Of a DNA stretch of 64,000 nt, positions 8,836 through 16,877 are shown one piece after another (position 1 is the first letter of the stretch; each line of letters starts with the position of its first letter). The translations under genes and the position numbers were made by a program. This stretch comes from Nibrella viscosa (GTDB taxonomy: Bacteria > Bacteroidota > Bacteroidia > Cytophagales > Spirosomataceae), in assembly GCF_039541875.1 (NCBI RefSeq), contig NZ_BAABHB010000003.1, forward strand, positions 1 to 64,000, read 5' to 3'. The notes beneath the pieces are model-generated. The model was not told the DNA's origin, did no database searches, and was given only the letters and a program-made list of their open reading frames with translations.

Positions 8836-10227
8836 ATGCAACGATTATTGCCTGGAATACTGATGCTGACCAGCCTGCTCGTGGGCTGGCCGGCATCGGC
8901 TCAACGTTCAACTACCTATCAGACACAGGTCGAAACGGCTACGTTTCAGATGCTGCGGGCTACCGTAGAATTTCTGGCGAGCGATACCAAAACGTTCGGC
9001 TACGTCAGTCGACCCAAATGCGACGACTGCACCACTGACGACGATTTGCAGTTGTTTATCAAAGAGAATAAACTACAGCGGGCCGACGACTTGGTGCGGG
9101 ATGGGCGTCGGAAAAGCCAGGATCTGCAAAGGCGTACGCCACCGACCAACCCCGAGAATACCAACCGGGTACTGTCGACGCTACAGACGTATCTGATCGA
9201 TAAGGTAACGGCCGGCATAGGCCGCCGGCACCGGCTTCAGCTACCGGCGTACAGCACCTACAAGGCGGAGCTTGACCGGATTGTGAGCGAGGCCGTCACG
9301 GTTCCGGTGGCCGACAGTGCCCTTGCCCAGAATACGCCATCGGAGACCGAAACCGATACCAGTTCAAGTTCACTTCCACCACAAAACGAACCAGCTATGA
9401 ACGAAGCGCAGGCGATTGACTATGGTTTTTGGGCCTTGTGCCTGTCCATCCTAAACCTGGCCGGACTCCTTTACCTGTTGTTTTTTAAGCGCCCGCCGGC
9501 AGCGCCCGTTGAATCCCGGCAACCGGCTGCGGGGGAGCAGATCAGGGAACTAAGCCACCGGCTGAAAGTGGTGGAGAGTGAGCGGGTAAAGCTGGAGAAT
9601 CGGGTGAAACGGCTGGAAGAGGAGCGCGGTCAGGTGCAGGGCCTGCAAAACAAGGTGCAGGCGCTGGAGACAGCCGCGCAGCGTACCGAGCAAAACATGG
9701 CCCGTGCCGCCGAAGCGCTTTCGGTAGCGTCGGGGACCGTGGCCCCTCAGGCGGCTTCCCGGCCAACGCAGCCGGCGGATACCAAACCTCCAGTCTCTCC
9801 GGCAGCGCCATCGCAGGCGTCGGCACCGGCATCCCCGCAACCGGCCGCTCAGGCCTACCGGCCGGGGCAAAGCGCTGCACCGGCTCAGCCCGCCAACCGT
9901 ATCAAGCCCAAAATAACTACCTTTTATGCCCGCAATGCCGATTTAGGCGACGGTTTCAGCGTCAGCAGCCTGCTGACGGCACCCGACCGCGATACCGTTT
10001 TTGAAATTCAACTGGTTAACGACGGACAGGCCGAATACCGGGTGGCCGATAACGCCGATGCCCAGCGAATGGCCCTGTCTGACCCATATTCGTTCCTGAA
10101 CGAGACTTGCATGTATATGACGCAGCCGCAACCCGGCAGTCGTATCCGCACCGACCAGCCGGGAAAACTGGCACTCCAGGGCGAAAAATGGACCATTACC
10201 GATAAAGCCCAGATTAGTTTTGTATGA
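8836..10227 (+). CDS. Signal-peptide, single-pass coiled-coil membrane protein of the cluster
   Basis: This 463-residue protein has a signal peptide (MQRLLPGILMLTSLLVGWPASAQ) and a periplasmic region of about 165 residues with a CDDC motif. A membrane segment follows near residues 196-215 (YGFWALCLSILNLAGLLYLL). Beyond it lies a heptad-rich coiled coil (about 235-290), a long Pro/Ala/Gln linker (300-355), and a compact C-terminal domain (356-463) beginning KITTFYARNADLGDGFS. The predicted topology puts the coiled coil and C-terminal domain in the cytoplasm, on the same side as the tubulin- and actin-like proteins, so it could tether them to the membrane. That is inference. The start lies only 11 bases after the actin-like gene. 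I recognise no named family. Confidence 0.8.
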   Translation: MQRLLPGILMLTSLLVGWPASAQRSTTYQTQVETATFQMLRATVEFLASDTKTFGYVSRPKCDDCTTDDDLQLFIKENKLQRADDLVRDGRRKSQDLQRRTPPTNPENTNRVLSTLQTYLIDKVTAGIGRRHRLQLPAYSTYKAELDRIVSEAVTVPVADSALAQNTPSETETDTSSSSLPPQNEPAMNEAQAIDYGFWALCLSILNLAGLLYLLFFKRPPAAPVESRQPAAGEQIRELSHRLKVVESERVKLENRVKRLEEERGQVQGLQNKVQALETAAQRTEQNMARAAEALSVASGTVAPQAASRPTQPADTKPPVSPAAPSQASAPASPQPAAQAYRPGQSAAPAQPANRIKPKITTFYARNADLGDGFSVSSLLTAPDRDTVFEIQLVNDGQAEYRVADNADAQRMALSDPYSFLNETCMYMTQPQPGSRIRTDQPGKLALQGEKWTITDKAQISFV

Positions 10228-10350
10228 GTCGTTTCGGTGTTTGGCGGGTTTGTTCAGTTTGAGGGCTTGAAAAGTTTGAGTAGTTTGGCCGGTCAATACA
10301 AATGCGGTTAAATGCACACCGCAAACGCCCCAACTAGCCATACCTGAATA

Positions 10351-10752
10351 ATGACGCTGGAGGAACTAAAAGAACGGATCAAAGACGAGATTGTCCTGCA
10401 CGAGGGCGATGTGGCCGAGTGGGAATGGCGTCAGAAAGGCCTGACCGCCGAAGCCCAGCAACTCGGTCTTTCGCCGGCCGATTTCTCCCGGCTGGTCAAC
10501 CAGGTCAGTTACGCCGTTGCCCCGGATTTTGGTCGGATCAGTGAACTGAAGAGCCGGATCATCGACACGGCGCAGAAGCAGCAGAAACAACTTTACCAGA
10601 GCGACATGCGGTCGTTTGTCGAAGAAGCCGACCGCGCCCGGCTGTCGCGTGCGTTTGTGACCGACAAGTGGATACCGGCCTTGCTCGACGCCATCCCCGA
10701 CGCCCCACCGGCCCCCACCCCGGTACCCCCTAGCCAACCACTCAACCAATAA
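10351..10752 (+). CDS. Helical protein with proline-rich tail; likely N-terminal half of a split gene
   Basis: This 133-residue, mostly helical and charged protein has the motif AEWEWRQKGLTAEAQQLGL and ends in a proline-rich stretch (APTPVPPSQPLNQ) at the TAA 10750-10752. The frame stays open straight after that stop and continues in frame into the downstream gene, still proline-rich. The two therefore look like halves of one 453-codon gene interrupted by a nonsense codon in the linker. A 14-base direct repeat (10736-10749 and 10752-10765, offset 16) surrounds the stop. No good initiation signal precedes the downstream ATG at 10816. Alternatives are two genuine genes, readthrough, or a sequencing error. 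The 123-base gap before it contains degenerate GTTTGAG words. Confidence 0.7.
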   Translation: MTLEELKERIKDEIVLHEGDVAEWEWRQKGLTAEAQQLGLSPADFSRLVNQVSYAVAPDFGRISELKSRIIDTAQKQQKQLYQSDMRSFVEEADRARLSRAFVTDKWIPALLDAIPDAPPAPTPVPPSQPLNQ

Positions 10753-10815
10753 ACCACTCAACCAAACCCCCTGGCAACGGAGCCACCCCATGAACCGGAG
10801 CCGTCTCTGACCCGG

Positions 10816-11712
10816 ATGTTTGCCCCGGAGCCGCCAAAACCAGAACCAATACCCACTCCACCACCCGCGAAACCGGCTGAACCAGACCTGCGGCCACAGG
10901 TTCGGGAGGAAGTGAAGCGGTACCTCGACCGGTACGACAAGCAGATTCCGGCCAACGCCATTCAGACCTTGTTCTCGCTGCTCGACTACGATGCGCAGGT
11001 TGTTGCGGCCGAGGTACGTGCCTACCTGACCGACCATTTTTATGCCTCGGTCAACACGCCACAAGGGCCGAACCTCCGGGCTAAGCTGGCTTCGACCGAC
11101 TGGAAGCACCTCAGCCACTGGGAGCAACCGCAGGCTCCGCCGGTAAAATCACCAACCTTACCGACTCCGCCTAAACAGACAGCAGCCGCTAAAGCCGTGG
11201 CCCCACCAAAGCCGGAAAAATCAGATACGTTCATTATCCTGATGGCGGTTCTGGTGGTGCTGGTACTGATTGCCCTGACGCTCTGGGTGGTCAAGTCCGA
11301 AAAACAACCGGAAGAGCCGGTAAAGCCGAGCCGGTCCAAGCGCAGCACCGCAGCTTTATCGGAACGAAAACCAGCCTCGCAGTTAAAAAAGCGAAAGGCG
11401 GCTCGGCAGCACGAGGATGTAGCCACCGACGACCGGACCGGCAGTAGCTCTCCGGAAGCAACACCGGTGGTACCGAAACCGGCACCGGCTACTACCACCT
11501 ACGATGAGGTAGTGGAGGGCTCCGGTGACTCGGGCCTCCGGGCCGCCCGCAAAGGAAAAAAGTGGGGCTTTATCGGTCCGGATGGCCGCTGGGTAATCAT
11601 GCCCAGATACGAATCCGTCGGGGATTTTCACAATGACCGGGCGCTGGTAATCCTGAACGGAAAATCTATGCTGATAGACCCGACCGGAACGCGTATTGCA
11701 GCTTCTGAATAA
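10816..11712 (+). CDS. Single-pass membrane protein with C-terminal WG-type repeat (likely second half of split gene)
   Basis: This 298-residue frame opens with a Pro/Glu/Lys-rich stretch, then a helical domain (about 25-90, LRPQVREEVKRYLDRYD and following). One membrane segment lies at about 138-157 (IILMAVLVVLVLIALTLWVV), then a basic Lys/Arg/Ser linker. The C-terminal module KWGFIGPDGRWVIMPRYESV is a WG (KWG) beta-repeat. The ATG at 10816 is only the first Met after the in-frame TAA at 10750; the true N-terminus is probably the upstream frame. The predicted layout has the helical part inside and the WG part outside, linking the cytoplasmic filament-like proteins to the periplasm. That role is inferred. 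It is the last gene of the cluster. Confidence 0.72.
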   Translation: MFAPEPPKPEPIPTPPPAKPAEPDLRPQVREEVKRYLDRYDKQIPANAIQTLFSLLDYDAQVVAAEVRAYLTDHFYASVNTPQGPNLRAKLASTDWKHLSHWEQPQAPPVKSPTLPTPPKQTAAAKAVAPPKPEKSDTFIILMAVLVVLVLIALTLWVVKSEKQPEEPVKPSRSKRSTAALSERKPASQLKKRKAARQHEDVATDDRTGSSSPEATPVVPKPAPATTTYDEVVEGSGDSGLRAARKGKKWGFIGPDGRWVIMPRYESVGDFHNDRALVILNGKSMLIDPTGTRIAASE

Positions 11713-11819
11713 CCGCCCTGGGTGTATTTGTTTGGTACGTATGGTACAAAGCCCATAAAATTTTGTAAATTTAATCTGGCTGTTATCACCACGGAATTCC
11801 TACTTAACCACCCACAGGG

Positions 11820-14800
11820 ATGCGCTGGTCTGCTAAAACCAAAGAAGAACTGGTTGCCGAAATCCGGCGGCTGAGTAAAGAACTGGATATTTTGAACTCC
11901 CTCGAAAACTTTCCCCGCACCCAGCATGTGCCGCTGTTCGACGTGCGGAAGACCGTCGACCAACTGAACCTGATCGGCCTGACCATCGAAAAAGACGGGA
12001 CCGTATCGTATATCAATCCGTACACCTTCCGCGTCACGGCCTGGCAACCGGAGGAGGTGGTCGGCAAAAACTTTTTTGACGTCTTCATCCCGACCGATGA
12101 CCGGGAGCAGGTGCAGCAGGACTTTACCGAAGCGCTGGATCGGGGCGGCTTTCTGGAACATAAGGAAATTGACCTGCTGGCCCGGAGCGGTGCCCTGCGC
12201 AATGTTCACCTTAACTCCCTGATCGTTAATAACGTTTCGGGCGTTATCACCTCGTTTACCATCATCGGCGAGGATATCACCAACAAAAAACGGGTAGCCT
12301 CGGCCCTGTCGTACTCCAACGCGCAGTTACAGGACCTGGTCGATAACACCAGTGACCTGATTCAACTGCTCACCCTCGACGGGAAGTTTATTTTTGTGAA
12401 CCGGGCCTGGCGCGAGGTGCTGGGCTACAGCTCCGATCAGATTGCGGCCCTGAACCTGACTGATGTTCTGCACCCGGATTATGCGGATACCACCCTGGAC
12501 CGGTTAAAGCGTATTCAGGAAGGGGAGAAGGTACCGTATTTCGAGACGGTGTTCCGGAGCCGCAGCGGCAAAACCATCTTTCTGTCGGGCAGTGTCAACT
12601 GCCGCTACGACCAGGGCCGGCCCACGGCCTTCCGCTGTATCCTGCACGATATTACCAGTAAGATCCGGGCCGAAAAAGCGCAGAAGCTGTACTACAGCAT
12701 TGCCAACTGGACCATCAACACCCGGAACCTGGACGACCTCTACCAGAAGATCCACGAAGAACTGGGCAACATCATCGACGCCCGCAACTTCTTTATCGCC
12801 CTGTATGACCAGGGAAAGAACTACGTGCACTTTCCGTACTACGTCGACGAATACTTCCAGGGAAATCTGCGCTTCACCAAGCGGAGGCTCGGCAGTGGGC
12901 TGACCGAGTACACCATTCGGGCCAACAAGCCCCTGTTCCTGTACGAAAAAGATATTCGGACCCTCTCCGAGCAGCATCAGATCGACCTTTATGGGCAGCA
13001 CCAGCCGAAGGTGATGCTCACGGCTCCGCTGCGGATCGGCGACGAGATCACGGGCATTATCGGCGTGAAATCGTACGACGATGACCGCACCTACGGCCCC
13101 CGTGACCTCGAACTGCTGGAGTTTATTTCCGGACAGGTGGCGCTGGCCATTGCCCGTAAGCAATACGAAGCGGCCCTGAACAAGCAGACCGCCCGGCTGA
13201 ACGCTATTTTCAACAGCAGCACTTACCTGATCTGGTCGGTAAATAAATCGCTACAGCTGACCTCGTTCAACAGGAACTACACCCGGATGATCGAAAACCA
13301 TCTGGGCGAGACGCCGGCCCTGAGCATCAGCACCGAAAAACTGGGCTGGCGCATGATCGGCGAGGAAAACCGGAAGATGCTGGAGGAAAAATACCGGATG
13401 GCATTCCGGGGTATTCCGCAGAACTTCGAGATGTTCTTCGAGTCGAAGCGGGGCGACACCTGGCTGGAGTTCCACCTGAACCCCATTCTGCTGTCGGGCG
13501 GTGTTATCGAAGAAGTATCGGGTATTGCGCGGGATATTACCAACCGGAAGCGGGCCGAACTCAGCCTGCGCCAAAGCGAAGAGAAGTTCCGGGGTATTTT
13601 CGAAAACCTCCAGGACATCTACGTTCGCGTCGACCGCAAGGGCCGTATTACCATGGTCAGCCCGTCTATTTTCAAGCGATCCGGCTACACGCCCGACGAG
13701 GTGCTGGGGCAGGATGTGACGCAGTATTTTGTGGATAAGAGCGTCATTCGCCGGGCCATGTTCAAGCTGGTGCGCAACCGGAGCCTGCGCAATTTTGAGG
13801 CTACCCTCCGGCGGAAAGACGGCACCGAAAAGCAGTTTATGTTTAACATGCTGCTGCTGAAAGACGAGCAGGGCAACTACTCGGTGGTGGCCGCCCTGGC
13901 CCGCGACATTACCGAACTGAAGCGGCAGGCGCAGGAACTGGTAAAGGCCAAAGAAGAAGCGGAGCGTTCGCTGAAGGTGAAAGAGCGGTTCCTGGCCAAC
14001 ATGAGCCACGAAATCCGGACGCCCATGAATGGGGTGATCGGTATGATCGACCTGCTCATCGATACGCCCCTTAACGACGAGCAGCGGGAATATGTCCGCA
14101 CCATCAAGCGCTCGTCGGAGACCCTGCTCAACATCCTGAACGATATTCTGGACCTGTCGAAGATCGAGGCCGGCAAAATGGTGCTGCACGAGGCTCCGCT
14201 GGCGTTCCGGGAGGTATTCGATAAACTGATCGCCTTGTTTTCGCAGCAGGCCAATGCCAAAAACAATACGCTCAGCTACCACCTGAGCGACGATCTGCCG
14301 ACGTACATCATTGCCGATCAGACGCGGCTGCTGCAGATCCTGTCGAATTTGACCTCCAACGCCATCAAATTCACCGAAAACGGCTCGGTCCACGTCGACG
14401 CGTCGGTGGTGAGTAAGCGGGGCAAGTTCAACCGGGTACGCGTTGAGGTAAGGGATACCGGCATTGGTATCTCGCCGGAGAACATTGGGCTGCTGTTCAA
14501 CTCGTTCAGCCAGGTCGATACATCGTCAAAGAAGTCATTTGGCGGAACCGGTCTGGGCCTGGCGATTTCCAAAGAACTGGCGCACCTGATGAAAGGCGAG
14601 GTGGGCGTGCATTCCGAAGTAGGGCAGGGGAGTACGTTCTGGTTTACCATCGAAGTAAAGGAAACCGCCATTGCCCCAACCAGCGCCAGCGTAGAAGCCG
14701 CCGAAGTGACACTGGTCGACTTCTTCAAAGACGACCATCCGAGTGTGCTGCTGGTGGATGACAATGCCGTAAACCGGAAAGTAGCCAGTGAAATTCTGCG

Positions 14801-15518
14801 AAAAGCCGGCTGTGTCATCACAACAGCCGCCAGTGGTTTCGAGGCCATCGAGCAGTTCGGCCGGTCGCTGGAGGGTCCGGCCCGGTTCGACCTTATCTTT
14901 ATGGATATTCAGATGCCCGACATGGACGGCGTAGAAACCACCCGGCAGATGCGGGCGAAATTCGGCAGTCGGCTACCGACCATTGTGGCCATGACCGCCT
15001 ACTCTATGCGTGAAGACCGCGAGCGGTTCCTGAGCCAGGGCCTCGACGATTACATTGCCAAGCCCATTCGGGCGCATAGCCTGATTACCAAAGTAAAGGA
15101 AATTTACGATGCCGGTAAATCGCGGAAGGAGTCGGTTCAGTGGCAGCAGAAGCAGCAGGTGATTGCGCAGAACATGGCGGTGCCGGTCATTGATGCTGAG
15201 ATTGTCGGGCAACTGCGTGAACTGGGAGGGCAGGAGTTGGTAGATTCCATCTTTGAGGAGTTCGTCGACGAAGCCTCCGAACTGGTGCAGAGCTCACTGG
15301 ATGCCTATGCCCTGGGCGATATTGCAACGGTGAAGAGTCACCTGCACACCCTGAAAGGCAGCGCCGGCACCATCGGGGTGACTGCCGTAGCCCACATTGC
15401 CCGCGACGCCGAAGGAAAGCTGAAGACCAATGATACCGATACGCTGGGCCACGATCTGAAGCAGTTGAGCGAAGCCTTCCAGAAGTTCCTGGAGACGCAT
15501 AGAGGGTTGATTGGTTGA
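11820..15518 (+). CDS. Hybrid sensor histidine kinase with PAS/GAF sensors, receiver and HPt
   Basis: This 1,232-residue cytoplasmic protein has no membrane segment. Domains in order: a short coiled coil (1-40), PAS (about 50-165), PAS (165-285), GAF (300-450), PAS (455-580), PAS (585-705), HisKA with MSHEIRTPMNG (His730), and HATPase with SNLTSNAIKFT and the DTGIGI and GGTGLGL boxes (830-950). A receiver follows (VLLVDDNAVN ... FMDIQMPDMDG, Asp1029), then a C-terminal HPt domain (HTLKGSAGTIG, His1176). This gives a full His-Asp-His phosphorelay in one chain, with the final phosphate probably passed to a separate regulator. The lone CheY-like receiver at 16408 is the nearest candidate. The signal sensed is unknown. 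The coding end runs into a 24-base inverted repeat. Confidence 0.95.
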   Translation: MRWSAKTKEELVAEIRRLSKELDILNSLENFPRTQHVPLFDVRKTVDQLNLIGLTIEKDGTVSYINPYTFRVTAWQPEEVVGKNFFDVFIPTDDREQVQQDFTEALDRGGFLEHKEIDLLARSGALRNVHLNSLIVNNVSGVITSFTIIGEDITNKKRVASALSYSNAQLQDLVDNTSDLIQLLTLDGKFIFVNRAWREVLGYSSDQIAALNLTDVLHPDYADTTLDRLKRIQEGEKVPYFETVFRSRSGKTIFLSGSVNCRYDQGRPTAFRCILHDITSKIRAEKAQKLYYSIANWTINTRNLDDLYQKIHEELGNIIDARNFFIALYDQGKNYVHFPYYVDEYFQGNLRFTKRRLGSGLTEYTIRANKPLFLYEKDIRTLSEQHQIDLYGQHQPKVMLTAPLRIGDEITGIIGVKSYDDDRTYGPRDLELLEFISGQVALAIARKQYEAALNKQTARLNAIFNSSTYLIWSVNKSLQLTSFNRNYTRMIENHLGETPALSISTEKLGWRMIGEENRKMLEEKYRMAFRGIPQNFEMFFESKRGDTWLEFHLNPILLSGGVIEEVSGIARDITNRKRAELSLRQSEEKFRGIFENLQDIYVRVDRKGRITMVSPSIFKRSGYTPDEVLGQDVTQYFVDKSVIRRAMFKLVRNRSLRNFEATLRRKDGTEKQFMFNMLLLKDEQGNYSVVAALARDITELKRQAQELVKAKEEAERSLKVKERFLANMSHEIRTPMNGVIGMIDLLIDTPLNDEQREYVRTIKRSSETLLNILNDILDLSKIEAGKMVLHEAPLAFREVFDKLIALFSQQANAKNNTLSYHLSDDLPTYIIADQTRLLQILSNLTSNAIKFTENGSVHVDASVVSKRGKFNRVRVEVRDTGIGISPENIGLLFNSFSQVDTSSKKSFGGTGLGLAISKELAHLMKGEVGVHSEVGQGSTFWFTIEVKETAIAPTSASVEAAEVTLVDFFKDDHPSVLLVDDNAVNRKVASEILRKAGCVITTAASGFEAIEQFGRSLEGPARFDLIFMDIQMPDMDGVETTRQMRAKFGSRLPTIVAMTAYSMREDRERFLSQGLDDYIAKPIRAHSLITKVKEIYDAGKSRKESVQWQQKQQVIAQNMAVPVIDAEIVGQLRELGGQELVDSIFEEFVDEASELVQSSLDAYALGDIATVKSHLHTLKGSAGTIGVTAVAHIARDAEGKLKTNDTDTLGHDLKQLSEAFQKFLETHRGLIG

Positions 15519-15526
15519 TTGGGTTG

Positions 15527-15590
15527 TTAGGTACGTGGTTTGCTGGTTAACAGGCGATGGAACTGATTAACCAGCAAACCACGTACCTAA
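15527..15590. repeat. Perfect 24-base inverted repeat between convergent genes
   Basis: Arms at 15527-15550 and 15567-15590 are exact reverse complements with a 16-base loop. Outside the arms, GTTGATTGGTT words at 15507-15517 are answered by AACCAATCAAC at 15593-15603, so the pairing can extend further. The gap separates the histidine kinase gene from the convergent WapI-like gene, so a bidirectional transcription end is possible. It lacks a clean T-tract, and the arms contain GGTT/TTGATT word repetition like other spacers here. Confidence 0.85.
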
Positions 15591-15602
15591 TGAACCAATC
15601 AA

Positions 15603-16043
15603 CTACTCCCTCACGGGGAACTGCTTCAACTGGCCCTGTAAATCCTGAATGGCTCCCCGAAGCTCCTGCGGGTCTGCTTTTACCGACAGCCAGAAGGGCC
15701 GTTTGCCATTATCGTACCAGGCAGGGGCGGCTTCACCGGCCAGTTTTATCTGAAATTCGTACTTATCTTTTTTAGCGGAGGCATTACTGATGCTCAGGCT
15801 GGGCTCAACAAACGTAACTTTAGGGGCCAGCTCCTGATTGGCGGCTACCGACTGCATCCAGCCCAGCAGCATCTCAACCTCCCAGGTCGACAGCAGCGAA
15901 GCGGTGCAGGAATGCTCTTTGTCCTGGTAACGCGCACGCAGGTGAACAAGGAGCCAATTCCGATCTAAGAAGGAAGGGGCATCCGTACATTCGTAATCCA
16001 GTATTTGTAATTCGAACGCACCTTCGGGTCCGGTTAATTTCAT
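15603..16043 (-). CDS. WapI-immunity-like small protein
   Basis: This 146-residue soluble protein starts MKLTGPEGAFELQILDYEC and contains DRNWLLVHLRARY and STWEVEMLLGWMQ. The opening strand-turn-strand with D-x-NWL, followed by an E-x-x-x-LLxWL helix, resembles the WapI family immunity proteins, small antitoxins against contact-dependent toxins. The resemblance is from memory and modest. No toxin gene, such as an Rhs/WapA C-terminal domain, lies nearby. It would therefore be an orphan immunity gene or a diverged relative with another role. It converges on the histidine kinase gene and is divergent from the CheY-like gene. Confidence 0.62.
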   Translation of the reverse strand: MKLTGPEGAFELQILDYECTDAPSFLDRNWLLVHLRARYQDKEHSCTASLLSTWEVEMLLGWMQSVAANQELAPKVTFVEPSLSISNASAKKDKYEFQIKLAGEAAPAWYDNGKRPFWLSVKADPQELRGAIQDLQGQLKQFPVRE

Positions 16044-16407
16044 AAGTTTGGTGATAAGAGTAGTAAACGGAGCGATAACCGACGTGCGACATAAACAGAC
16101 GAACAGTGGGCGTTCGTAAAACCGCTTGCAGACATATTACACTCCGAAAAAGCGGTAGTCGAAGTGCATTAATCAGGACCCTGTAGTGGGATGAGAAAGT
16201 AAATGTACAAAAGATAGCTGACAAAAGTGTTACCGGGATGTTAATTCTATAAAATTTAATCTGGCACTTGTCCGCCTTTTGAATTGATGTGGCTACATAT
16301 ATTTGGGGAATTGCAGGGAGGTGGATTGGTCCCGCTTTTTGCGTTTAGAGATTTATCGTTAATTTCACCACGGCAAAACCATCGTTATTACCCTCGACTA
16401 ACTCCTT
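16044..16407. other. Divergent intergenic region (364 bases)
   Basis: I see no gene here. It separates the minus-strand WapI-like gene from the plus-strand CheY-like gene and should hold promoters for both. It contains the AT-rich word AAATTTAATCTGGC (16252-16265), which also occurs at 11767-11780 before the histidine kinase gene, and a well-formed plus-strand promoter at 16278-16305. Confidence 0.6.
16278..16305 (+). promoter_or_regulatory. Bacteroidota-type promoter for the CheY-like gene
   Basis: TTTG at 16278-16281 and TATATTTG at 16298-16305 match the -33 (TTTG) and -7 (TAnnTTTG) elements, with 16 bases between them, slightly shorter than the usual spacing. The start codon lies about 100 bases downstream, leaving a long untranslated leader. 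Confidence 0.55.
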
Positions 16408-16788
16408 ATGTCAGCTTCTAAACGTGTCCTGATTGCTGAAGACAGTTCGGTTATCCAAAACCTGGCCCGTAAAATCCTTGAGTTTCAGAACTATGATATA
16501 ACGGCCGTAAAGAACGGTGAGCAGGTCTTACAGATTCTGGAGAAAGAAGATTTCTCGATTCTGCTGCTGGATATCAACATGCCGGTGATGGATGGTATGG
16601 AGTGCGTTCGGCGGGTTCGGGCCTTACCGCAAGCCGAAAAAGCGGCTGTACCCATTGTGGCTATTACCGGTAACGCGAAAAACTATACGGAGGAAGAATT
16701 TAAAGCGGCCGGCTTCAACGACGTTCTTGTCAAACCCCTGAATTTCGACCGCCTGGTTGAAGTGGTCAATCAGTTAACGGATAACTAA
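16408..16788 (+). CDS. Single-domain CheY-like response regulator
   Basis: This 126-residue protein is one receiver domain and nothing else. It shows the acidic pair in LIAEDSS (about 10-13), the phosphoacceptor Asp55 in LLLDINMPVMDG, Thr in AITGNA and Lys in VLVKPLNF. With no output domain it must act through protein contact or serve as a phosphate carrier. The hybrid kinase ending 900 bases upstream carries its own HPt and is the natural partner, which is inferred from proximity and from a shared upstream 14-base word. Confidence 0.93.
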   Translation: MSASKRVLIAEDSSVIQNLARKILEFQNYDITAVKNGEQVLQILEKEDFSILLLDINMPVMDGMECVRRVRALPQAEKAAVPIVAITGNAKNYTEEEFKAAGFNDVLVKPLNFDRLVEVVNQLTDN

Positions 16789-16794
16789 AAGTTG

Positions 16795-16873
16795 TAGTCG
16801 TTAGTCAATAGTAGGTAGTCGATAGTAAGTCGGGCGTCAGCACTATTGACTAACGACTAACCACTATCGACTA
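16795..16873. repeat. Crossed inverted repeats of TAGTCG words before the PhnP-like gene
   Basis: Two pairs of perfect complementary segments occur in interleaved order. The 18-base segment 16795-16812 pairs with 16842-16859, and the 11-base segment 16816-16826 pairs with 16863-16873. All are built from TAGTCG, TTAGTC and ATAGT words. The order A-B-A'-B' is that of a pseudoknot rather than nested hairpins. The element ends four bases before the ATG at 16878, so in mRNA it could cover the start of the next gene. Confidence 0.8.
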
Positions 16874-16877
16874 CTCT

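Noticed and set aside
10750..10752. TAA as a recoded sense codon
   Set aside because: Other genes in the window use TAA normally as stop; nonsense mutation, two genes or sequence error are simpler.
13251..14393. 380-codon minus-strand frame inside the histidine kinase gene
   Set aside because: Lies opposite clear HisKA/PAS motifs; composition is typical of an antisense frame.
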